This document shows, in pieces, positions 42,588 through 50,344 of a stretch of DNA of 64,000 nucleotides. Position 1 is the stretch's first letter; every line of letters starts with the position of its first letter. The stretch comes from Fibrobacter sp. UWB5 (GTDB lineage Bacteria; Fibrobacterota; Fibrobacteria; Fibrobacterales; Fibrobacteraceae). The notes under the pieces were generated by a model. It was given only the letters and a program-made list of their open reading frames with translations. It had not been told where the DNA came from and searched no databases. Location: assembly GCF_002210295.1 (NCBI RefSeq), contig NZ_MWQH01000010.1, forward strand, positions 1 through 64,000. Reading direction: 5' to 3'. The position numbers were made by a program, and so were the translations under genes.

Positions 42588-43523
42588 ATGGATTTGAGTC
42601 TTGTTATTCCAGTCAAGGAAGAAAGCGAGAACCTTCCCGAGCTTTTTAAGGAAATTGTTGCGGCCATTGAACCGACGGGCTTTACCTTCGAGGTCATCGT
42701 CATTGATGACGGTAGCCGTGACAATACTTGGGAAGTGGTGGAGTCTTTATCCAAGGAGTATTCTTTTGTCCGAGCATTCCGCTTCCAGTTCAACTGCGGA
42801 AAGGCTGCAGGGCTTGCCTTCGGTTTTTCTAAAGCCCGCGGTAAGTATGTGGCGACTTTGGATGGCGACTTGCAGGACGATCCGCTTGAAATCCCGAAGA
42901 TGATCAAGATTCTGGAAGACGGCTACGACCTGGTTTCGGGTTGGAAGATCCGTCGCCTGGATCCCTGGCACAAGACTTGGCCGTCCAAGCTCTTCAACTT
43001 GACGGTTTCGATCGTGTGCGGTCAGCGTCTGCATGACTTTAACTGCGGTATCAAGGCTTATCGCAGCTCCGTGGTGCGCTTTATTCACCTGTACGGCGAC
43101 TACCACCGCTTTATTCCGGTGATGGCCAAGTGGCAGGGCTTCCGCATTACCGAAATGCCGGTGGCTCACCGTGCCCGTATTCACGGTGTTTCCAAGTACG
43201 GCGTGTCCCGCCTGGTTTCTGGGTTCTTGGACTTGGTCTCCTTGATGTTCATGCGTAGCTTTTCTTCGAAACCGCTCCATTTCTTTGGCCTGCTTGGCTT
43301 GATTTTCATGCTGGTGGGTTTCGGTATTTCGGGCTACTTCGGCTATGAATGGTTCCAGACAGGCGCTCTCCATGTGCGTCCGCTCCTTTTGGCTGGCGGA
43401 TTCTCGCTGGTCATGGGCGTGCAGTTCATTTCTCTGGGCCTTTTGGGCGAAATGATGAACGGAAGCAAAAAACAGAGCTATCCGGTGGCCGAATCGATTC
43501 GCGAAATTGTAGATTTGACTTAG
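42588..43523 (+). CDS. GT2 glycosyltransferase, polyprenyl-phosphate type
   Basis: A 311-residue membrane glycosyltransferase of the DPM1/ArnC/GtrB kind. The N-terminal GT-A domain has VIPVKEESENLPEL, VIVIDDGSRDNTWE and the DGDLQDDP metal-binding motif (about 94-101), and HDFNCGIKAYR. Two C-terminal membrane helices (about 225-290) anchor it. Such enzymes load a sugar from a nucleotide donor onto polyprenyl phosphate on the inner face. AGAGGA precedes the ATG. Confidence 0.88.
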   Translation: MDLSLVIPVKEESENLPELFKEIVAAIEPTGFTFEVIVIDDGSRDNTWEVVESLSKEYSFVRAFRFQFNCGKAAGLAFGFSKARGKYVATLDGDLQDDPLEIPKMIKILEDGYDLVSGWKIRRLDPWHKTWPSKLFNLTVSIVCGQRLHDFNCGIKAYRSSVVRFIHLYGDYHRFIPVMAKWQGFRITEMPVAHRARIHGVSKYGVSRLVSGFLDLVSLMFMRSFSSKPLHFFGLLGLIFMLVGFGISGYFGYEWFQTGALHVRPLLLAGGFSLVMGVQFISLGLLGEMMNGSKKQSYPVAESIREIVDLT

Positions 43524-43536
43524 GAGAAGTTGGTTT

Positions 43537-44250
43537 ATGGCGTACCCTAAAAGTCTTGTGATTGTTCCGACTTATAATGAGAAAGAAAATATCATGCTCA
43601 TTATGTCGGCTATTTTGGAACAGAACGAATGTCTTGAAATCTTGGTGGTCGACGACGGCAGTCCCGATGGTACGGGCGACATGGTCGAAGAAGAAACCAA
43701 GAAGAATCCGCGTGTTCACTTGATTCGCCGTAAGGGCAAGATGGGGCTCGGCTCCGCTTATGTGACGGGTTTTAAGTGGGCTCTCGAACGCGATTACGAA
43801 CGCGTCTTTGAAATGGATGCCGACTTTAGCCATGCTCCGACGGATTTGAATCGCTTCTTGGAAACGGCTGAAGATGCCGACCTCGTGCTCGGTAGTCGCT
43901 ACCAAAATCACCGAATCAGCGTGGTGAACTGGGATTTGCGTCGTCTGATTCTCAGCTATGGTGCAAACGTTTACACCCGCATCGTGACAGGACTTCCGAT
44001 TAGCGATGCCACGGGCGGTTTCAAGTGCTTCCGTCGCGAAGCCTTGCAGGCATTGAATCTCGACAAGATGAAGAGCGATGGTTATTGCTTCCAGATTGAG
44101 ACGACCTTCAAGATTTGGAAGAAGGGACTCCGCGTCAAGGAAATACCGATCATCTTTACGGACCGCACCCGCGGTACTTCCAAGATGAGCGGCGGCATTA
44201 TTTCCGAAGCTTTCTTCCTGGTCCTTAAACTCCGCCTAGGTCTGGCATAA
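43537..44250 (+). CDS. Polyprenol-phosphate mannosyltransferase-like protein
   Basis: A 237-residue GT2 enzyme without membrane helices, closest in layout to dolichol- or polyprenol-monophosphomannose synthase. Motifs: SLVIVPTYNEKENI, EILVVDDGSPDGTGDM, MDADFSHAP (metal-binding DAD), DLVLGSRY and SDATGGFKCFRREAL, then the acceptor-side RTRGTSKMSGG. It probably supplies the lipid-linked sugar used by the DUF2723 protein two genes upstream. Confidence 0.88.
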   Translation: MAYPKSLVIVPTYNEKENIMLIMSAILEQNECLEILVVDDGSPDGTGDMVEEETKKNPRVHLIRRKGKMGLGSAYVTGFKWALERDYERVFEMDADFSHAPTDLNRFLETAEDADLVLGSRYQNHRISVVNWDLRRLILSYGANVYTRIVTGLPISDATGGFKCFRREALQALNLDKMKSDGYCFQIETTFKIWKKGLRVKEIPIIFTDRTRGTSKMSGGIISEAFFLVLKLRLGLA

Positions 44251-44276
44251 CCTCTTCATTTTTATCGTCTGCCCCT

Positions 44277-45968
44277 ATGTATTCTTGCTCCATTATCGTT
44301 ATTGCGTACAATTCTTGCGACTTTATCCCGGCATGTCTAAAGTCTGTTCGTGACGCGTGCGAAAATGTGGATGCCCAGATTATCGTTTTGGATAACGGCT
44401 CCGACTCGCCGATACTGCCTGAAATCAAGGCGTATTTCCCGGAAGTCGTTTGGATTGATTCCAAGGAAAACCTGGGCTTTGGCAAGGGATGCAATCTGGC
44501 TGAAAAACAGGCAACCAAGCCGTATCTCTTCTTTATTAACCCGGATACGGTGGTGTCTCGCGACTCGTTTACCAAGGTGCTCGACTTTATGGAAGAACAC
44601 CCGGAATCGGGTACGGTGGGTTGCCGCATCTTGAACGAAGACGGTTCTATCCAGTGGGCTTGCCGTCGTTCTTTCCCGACCATTGTTTCTGCCGTGTCCA
44701 AGACGATTGGTCTTGCGGCCCTGTTCCCGAAGAACAAGACTCTTGCCAGCTACAACATGACGTTTGCCGATCCTGACAAGATGATCGAAGTGGACGCCAT
44801 CAGTGGTTCGTTCTTCTGCATCCGTCGCGACTTGTACGAAACGCTGGGCGGTTTCGACGAAGATTTCTTCATGTACGGCGAAGACCTTGACTTGTGCTTT
44901 AGGGCCAAGGCTGCAGGGTTCAAGAACTATTATACGCCTTCGACGAATATCCTTCATTTTAAGGGACAGAGCTGCCGCACTCGCCGCTGGGGATCCTATG
45001 TGGATTTCTACAAGGCGATGCTTATCTTTGTGAGAAAGCACAAGGACCTGTATTTTGTGCCGAATTTCCTGGTGTCTTTCGGTATTCTCTTTGCGGCTTT
45101 TGTCGGTATGTTCTCGCGCTTGATTCCGAAGTTCTGGAAGATGTTCCTGGATCTCGGCGTTCTTGCTATTTGGGCGTTCGCCTTCTTGGGTAAAGGCATT
45201 TCGGTGGATCGTTCCTGTGCCGAACGCGTTGGTGATGCGGCTTCGAACTGCTTTAATTATGCGGTCGTGGTCAAGCATTCCATTTTGGATATTTCCCAAT
45301 TCGAAGACTGGTGGCTCGTGGGCCTGGTCGTTATCGTGAACATGGTGTTCCTCATATTCCGTGGGGAATACACGGTGTCGAGCCTGAAGGGCGACGGAAT
45401 CCTTCGATTCCTGCTGCCGTTGAATGTGCTTGCGGTGGGTGGCTACTTGACATTCCGCTATTTTACCCAGACACCGATCGATGTCGATGAAATGAGTCTC
45501 TTGCCTTACGATATGCGCTGGATTGCCGTTGTGGCGGCCTCTAGCCTTGCGATTCCTTTTGCGCTCCTGGTCTGGAGACGCTTCGCATTTTGGATAAACT
45601 ATTTCTACCGTATCTTTGCAAAGAAACGTCATCGCTCCATTTTGCTGGGCGGTTCCGAAGATTCTCTGCAGTCCTGGTTTGACCGTTACAATGTGATTCC
45701 GGGAATTGAAATTCTCGGTTGCGTGAGTTCCGACCCGTCCAAGGTATCCGATGAAAACCGCCAGCATCTGCTGGGCGACCTTTCTTCGATGGAATCGATT
45801 TGCAACCGTACGGGGTGTCGTGAACTTCTGGTAGTGTCCAATTTGTCGGGCTACCGCGAACCTTTCGACATCAAGTGGCTCGACAGCCTCGGTTTAAAGG
45901 TGTTTTTGCTCATCGGAAACACCCAAATGGGCGATTTTGCCCTTGTAAACCTCAAATATCTGCACTAA
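44277..45968 (+). CDS. GT2 glycosyltransferase fused to membrane and nucleotide-binding-like domain
   Basis: A 563-residue fusion. Residues 1-270 are a GT2 domain of the rhamnosyltransferase type (SIIVIAYNSCDFIPACLKSV, INPDTVVSRDSF, SGSFFCIRRDLYETLGGFDE, EDLDLCFR). Residues 270-450 hold about five membrane helices. The last 115 residues (RSILLGGSEDSLQSWF, IEILGCVSSDPSKV, LGDLSSMESICNRTGCREL) resemble the CoA_binding_3 domain that precedes the catalytic part of WcaJ-like phosphoglycosyl transferases, but the catalytic part is absent. Last gene of the glycosylation operon. Confidence 0.75.
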   Translation: MYSCSIIVIAYNSCDFIPACLKSVRDACENVDAQIIVLDNGSDSPILPEIKAYFPEVVWIDSKENLGFGKGCNLAEKQATKPYLFFINPDTVVSRDSFTKVLDFMEEHPESGTVGCRILNEDGSIQWACRRSFPTIVSAVSKTIGLAALFPKNKTLASYNMTFADPDKMIEVDAISGSFFCIRRDLYETLGGFDEDFFMYGEDLDLCFRAKAAGFKNYYTPSTNILHFKGQSCRTRRWGSYVDFYKAMLIFVRKHKDLYFVPNFLVSFGILFAAFVGMFSRLIPKFWKMFLDLGVLAIWAFAFLGKGISVDRSCAERVGDAASNCFNYAVVVKHSILDISQFEDWWLVGLVVIVNMVFLIFRGEYTVSSLKGDGILRFLLPLNVLAVGGYLTFRYFTQTPIDVDEMSLLPYDMRWIAVVAASSLAIPFALLVWRRFAFWINYFYRIFAKKRHRSILLGGSEDSLQSWFDRYNVIPGIEILGCVSSDPSKVSDENRQHLLGDLSSMESICNRTGCRELLVVSNLSGYREPFDIKWLDSLGLKVFLLIGNTQMGDFALVNLKYLH

Positions 45969-46050
45969 AATCATAATTCCTTACAATATCTTTACACATT
46001 GCACAAAAATTGAGTTATTTTTTGTGTAAGTATTTGATTATTAAGGTTTT

Positions 46051-46296
46051 ATGTTCGATACAAATCTTTTGGATATTCTTTGCTGCCCCGAAACCAGGGG
46101 AAAGCTCAAATTGGCGTCTGACGAATGCTTGGCCGCCTTGAATCAATCTATTTCTGCTGGCACGCTTAAGAACGTTGCCGGTGAAAAGGTGACGGAACCT
46201 TTGACCGAGGCTCTTTCTACCGAAGACAATTCCAGGGTGTATCCGGTTCGCGAAGGAATTCCGGTTCTTTTGGCGGACGAAGCAATTTTGCTCTAA
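46051..46296 (+). CDS. Trm112 / YcaR-like small protein
   Basis: An 81-residue Trm112-family protein: LLDILCCPETRGKL at the start and RVYPVREGIPVLL near the end, with a 20-residue acidic insert between. Members often chaperone methyltransferases. Only the first Cys pair (CC) of a possible zinc site is present. It is followed after 9 nt by the TPR protein gene. Confidence 0.8.
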   Translation: MFDTNLLDILCCPETRGKLKLASDECLAALNQSISAGTLKNVAGEKVTEPLTEALSTEDNSRVYPVREGIPVLLADEAILL

Positions 46297-46305
46297 GAGG
46301 TGTTT

Positions 46306-49140
46306 ATGGCGGTAACGTTGGAATCACTTAGAAAGTCTGTAGGCAAGAAAAACACCAACTCCATGGTGTTTGCATGGCTTGCAGATCTTGAACGCGAAGC
46401 AGGGGAGCTGGACAAGGCTCTCCAGAGAGTCGACGGCGGTCTCACGTTGTACCCGAACGATATTTCGGCAAGACTTGTTCGCGCAAAGATTCTTACTCAA
46501 CTCGAAGCTTACCAGCCTTGCGTTGAGGAATGTGAACGCATCATTGTGATGGATCCGTTCAACCTGGCTGCACAGCAGTTGATGGGCAACGCCTACGACA
46601 AGCTGGGAATGCTTGCGGAGCGAAACGTCTGTTACCGTCGTTTACACGACATGGACCCGCTGAACACCTTCTGGAAAGAAGAATACGACGTCGTGCTTGA
46701 AAGCACGGCTGCTTCAGCCGCTATTGCTGCCGCGGGTGACACCGAATTTATCATGTCTGATACCACCCAGGAACTGGGCGGTGCCGCATCTCCGCTTGAC
46801 ATGTCGTTTGACGACGAATCCTCGTCTGAACCTGCGACTGCGGATGCCGGTGCGGATACATTTGAAATGCCTGCTACTGCAGATTCGATTGATTCTCCGG
46901 CCGCCGAAGATTCCGCTTCTGACGAAAGTATGGCAGACGATCCGTTTGCCTCTCTTGCCGCCATGCTTCCCAATGGCGATGCCGCCGAAGATTCTACGAT
47001 GGACGACCTGTCTGCATCGCTTGAATCTGCAATGGATTCTATCAAGACCGACGAGTCTGAAACCCTTGCTGAAGAATTCGGCGCCGAAGAAAATATTTCC
47101 AGTTCCGACGTGTCTTCGGCCCTGTCCGACATGTTCGGTCTGGATGACGATCTTGAACCCGAGGAAACGTCTAGCGCAAGTCCGTTTGCAAATACCGCAG
47201 CTTCCGCTTCGGATATTCCTGCAAGCATCGACGAGAATGCGCAGTCTAACGCCGCCTCGATCTTTGAATCGGCTTCTATCGAAGACAAACCGCAGAGTAT
47301 TGACGACGCCTTTGGTGACATCTTTGGCGAAGACGAACTTCCCGAAGAAAAGCCGGTTAACGAAGAGAGCGCAAGTGCTGAAACTCTGGAACCCGCCGAC
47401 ACGGACGATTTCTCGACGCAGTCCATTGAATCCCTTACCGAATCTCCGCTTGATGAAGGTATCGAAGACAAGGACTCTCTTGAAGAATCGTCTCTGTTTG
47501 AAAAGTCTGCAGAAGACAAGCCGCAGAGCATCGATGACGCCTTCGGCGATATCTTTGGCGAAGACGAATTGCCCGAGGAATCCAGCGGTAGCGGTCTGTT
47601 TGAAAAGTCTGCCTCTGCCGACATGAACTTGGTTTCCGACGCACCTGCCGAAGAAACACCTGCTGAAGAATCTCTCGAAGAAACTCATGCAGCTGAAGAA
47701 ACTTTCAAGCTCGATGATGAACCTGCGCTTGAAGCCGCTTCTGCAGTGGATGCCCCTGCTGCCGATGAACCGACGACGATCGATAACGCCTTCGATTCTA
47801 TTTTCGGTGAAGATGAACTTCCTGAAGAGAAACCGGTAGAAAACGCTGAGACTCCGGCTGAAGAACCCGTTGCGGATCTTGAACTGCCGGCTGAAGAAGA
47901 AACCTTCAAGCTTGACGACGAACCCGCTCTTGACGCTCCGGCACTTGAATCTCCGATCGACAATCTCCTTGCAGACGACAAGCCTGCAACGGAAGAAGTA
48001 CCTGCCGCAGAAGAACCTGCTGCCGAAGAAGAACTGGTAGTGGATGATGCTCCGGCTCTTGAATCGCCGATCGATAATCTATTCGCTGATGAAACTCCGG
48101 CCGAAACTGAAGAACTTGTTGCCGACGTTCCTGCTGAAGAAGCACCTGCTGCCGAAGAAACGCCTGCCGCAGAAGTTCCTGCTGAAGAAACTCCTGCTGA
48201 AGCAACTCTTGCTGAAGAACCTGTTGTACAGCAGGCTTCGGATAGCGCCTTTAGCGTAGACAGCGCCTTTGAATCGATCTTTGGTGCAGACGATGACCTG
48301 CCCGAAGAAAAACCGGTTGAAGCTGCTGAAACGCAGGAAACTGAACCGGAAGAAACGGTGTCGCTTGAAGAACAAGTGAATCAGGCTGAAGCCGAACTTG
48401 AAATGCCTGAAGTGAAGACGGAAGAAACTTCGGACCTTGCCCAGGAAATGGGTGGCGCCTTCGCTTCGATGTTTGGCAACACGGACGATGACTTGGATTT
48501 GCCTGAAGTCTCTGCTCCGGCAGCGGCTGATAGTCAGGAAGCTATCGAGCAGGATTTGACCGAAGCTCCGGTTGAAGAATCTCTTGAAAAGGCTCAGGAA
48601 TCTGCTCAAGAAGCTCTTGAAGAAGATATCGATAAATCATTTGATAATTTGTTCGGAAAAGAAGATGAATCCGACTTGCCGGTAGAAGGCTCGACTGCTC
48701 CGGCAGAATCTGTGGCTCAGCCGGAAGTCCCGGCACAAGAAGCCCCGGCTGCCGAACCTGCACAGGATTTGGATTCCCTGGAAACGGAAGTCTCCGGCGC
48801 ATTCAAGGGTCTGTTCGATATGGACGACGACTCCCTACCCGAAGAAACAACGCCTTCGAACAAGGGTGTCGATTTCTTGATGTCCGGCGATTCCGACGAT
48901 GAAATTTCTGCGGGCCTGATTAATGACCCGGATGCTCCGCTGGATCGTGGATCCCATGATTTGGACGAAAGCCTGAATACGCGTACGCTTGCCGAAATTT
49001 ATTTTGACCAGGGTCTGTATGGCAAGGCTCTCGAAATCTACAAGGACCTGGCTCAGAAGGAACCTGAAAACGAAGATATTGCTGCTAGACTTTCCGAAGT
49101 GGAAAAACTCTATAACGAAAAGTTTGGAGGTGAAGCCTAA
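46306..49140 (+). CDS. TPR protein with long acidic repeat region, pilT-linked
   Basis: A 944-residue cytoplasmic protein. The N terminus (about 1-130) is a TPR block (FAWLADLEREAGELDKALQR, LVRAKILTQLEAYQPCVEEC). Residues 145-870 are an acidic, Ala/Glu/Pro-rich disordered region with about seven copies of a motif like DDAFGDIFGEDELPEE. The C terminus (about 890-944) is another TPR (LAEIYFDQGLYGKALEIYKD). The stop overlaps the pilT start by one base. By analogy with FimV-type proteins it may scaffold a pilus or polar machine, but that is inferred from context only. Confidence 0.7.
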   Translation: MAVTLESLRKSVGKKNTNSMVFAWLADLEREAGELDKALQRVDGGLTLYPNDISARLVRAKILTQLEAYQPCVEECERIIVMDPFNLAAQQLMGNAYDKLGMLAERNVCYRRLHDMDPLNTFWKEEYDVVLESTAASAAIAAAGDTEFIMSDTTQELGGAASPLDMSFDDESSSEPATADAGADTFEMPATADSIDSPAAEDSASDESMADDPFASLAAMLPNGDAAEDSTMDDLSASLESAMDSIKTDESETLAEEFGAEENISSSDVSSALSDMFGLDDDLEPEETSSASPFANTAASASDIPASIDENAQSNAASIFESASIEDKPQSIDDAFGDIFGEDELPEEKPVNEESASAETLEPADTDDFSTQSIESLTESPLDEGIEDKDSLEESSLFEKSAEDKPQSIDDAFGDIFGEDELPEESSGSGLFEKSASADMNLVSDAPAEETPAEESLEETHAAEETFKLDDEPALEAASAVDAPAADEPTTIDNAFDSIFGEDELPEEKPVENAETPAEEPVADLELPAEEETFKLDDEPALDAPALESPIDNLLADDKPATEEVPAAEEPAAEEELVVDDAPALESPIDNLFADETPAETEELVADVPAEEAPAAEETPAAEVPAEETPAEATLAEEPVVQQASDSAFSVDSAFESIFGADDDLPEEKPVEAAETQETEPEETVSLEEQVNQAEAELEMPEVKTEETSDLAQEMGGAFASMFGNTDDDLDLPEVSAPAAADSQEAIEQDLTEAPVEESLEKAQESAQEALEEDIDKSFDNLFGKEDESDLPVEGSTAPAESVAQPEVPAQEAPAAEPAQDLDSLETEVSGAFKGLFDMDDDSLPEETTPSNKGVDFLMSGDSDDEISAGLINDPDAPLDRGSHDLDESLNTRTLAEIYFDQGLYGKALEIYKDLAQKEPENEDIAARLSEVEKLYNEKFGGEA

Positions 49141-50258
49141 TGGCCGAACAGCAACAGCAGCCGCAGCTTCGCATTGAAAAATTACTCCGTGAAATGGTGA
49201 ACCGCGGTGCATCTGACTTGCACTTGCGCGTGGGTGTTCCGCCTGTTTACCGTATTAACGGTGCTTTGCAGCGTCCCTTCGATGTGAAGGTGGATTCCTT
49301 GATGATGGATTCCTTCTTGGATGATATCATGAATCGCGACCAGAAACAGCGCTTTGAAACGAACAAGGAATGCGACTTTGCCGTGGGCGCTCGCGACATG
49401 GGCCGTTTCCGTGTGAACGTTTTCCGCCAGCGTGGTTCTATCGCTGTGGTGATTCGTCACATTAAGGCCAAGATTCCTGCCTTCGAAGAACTGCATTTGC
49501 CCGAAGTCATTCGTGACATGTCCTTGACCAAGCGTGGTCTCGTGCTGGTTACAGGTACGACGGGTTCGGGTAAGTCTACGACTTTGGCCGCCATGCTGGA
49601 TTATATCAACCAGAACGAAGCGGTGAATATCATTACGGTCGAAGACCCGATCGAATACCTTTACAAGGACAGCAAGGCCATTATTTCGCAGCGTGAAATC
49701 GGCGTGGATACGCTTTCTTACGCCAACGCCTTGCGCGCCGCCCTCCGTCAGGACCCCGATGTGCTTCTGGTGGGCGAAATTCGTGACTTGGAAACCATGC
49801 AAATCGCCATGACGGCTGCCGATACGGGCCACATGGTGTTTGCGACAATCCATACCACGAACGCGACAGAAACCATTCACCGTGTGCTTTCGATGTACCC
49901 GCCGCACCAGCACGACGAAATCCGCTTGCTGCTTTCCGAAGTGCTTGCCGGCATTATTTCGCTCCGCTTGTTGCCGACCAAGGATGGTAACGGGCGAGTG
50001 CCTGCTGCCGAAATTCTCGTGAATACGGCTGCCATCAAGGAATACATCGAAGACAAGGACAAGAACGACTTGATCGAACAGGCCATTGCTGAAGGCCACA
50101 TGCAGTACCGCAGCCAGACCTTCGACCAGGCGCTCCTGAAACTTTACGAAGAAGAAAAGATTTCCCTTGAAACGGCTATGAACGCTGCCACGAACCCCGA
50201 TGATTTCGATCTTAAGATCCGCGGTATTTCGGGAACGTCTGAACGTAGCTGGATGTAA
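49140..50258 (+). CDS. pilT: Type IV pilus retraction ATPase PilT
   Basis: A 372-residue hexameric secretion-type ATPase that powers pilus retraction and twitching. Motifs: Walker A GTTGSGKST (139-147), Asp box ITVEDPIEYLY (about 165-175), Walker B DPDVLLVGEIRD (205-216), His box TGHMVFATIHTTNA (229-242) and the C-terminal helix region near 285-300. Length matches PilT. No other pilus gene is in the window except the overlapping TPR gene upstream. Confidence 0.96.
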   Translation: MAEQQQQPQLRIEKLLREMVNRGASDLHLRVGVPPVYRINGALQRPFDVKVDSLMMDSFLDDIMNRDQKQRFETNKECDFAVGARDMGRFRVNVFRQRGSIAVVIRHIKAKIPAFEELHLPEVIRDMSLTKRGLVLVTGTTGSGKSTTLAAMLDYINQNEAVNIITVEDPIEYLYKDSKAIISQREIGVDTLSYANALRAALRQDPDVLLVGEIRDLETMQIAMTAADTGHMVFATIHTTNATETIHRVLSMYPPHQHDEIRLLLSEVLAGIISLRLLPTKDGNGRVPAAEILVNTAAIKEYIEDKDKNDLIEQAIAEGHMQYRSQTFDQALLKLYEEEKISLETAMNAATNPDDFDLKIRGISGTSERSWM

Positions 50259-50295
50259 GCAAAATCTTTGGCGGTTTCGCCGCAAGAATATGAGA

Positions 50296-50326
50296 AATCC
50301 TCCGCTTTCGCGGAGGATTACTTTTT
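50296..50326. terminator. Terminator after pilT
   Basis: AATCCTCCGC-tttc-GCGGAGGATT, then CTTTTT. It also lies downstream of the convergent lipoprotein gene. Confidence 0.85.
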
Positions 50327-50344
50327 GGTGGATTAGGAGGAATT

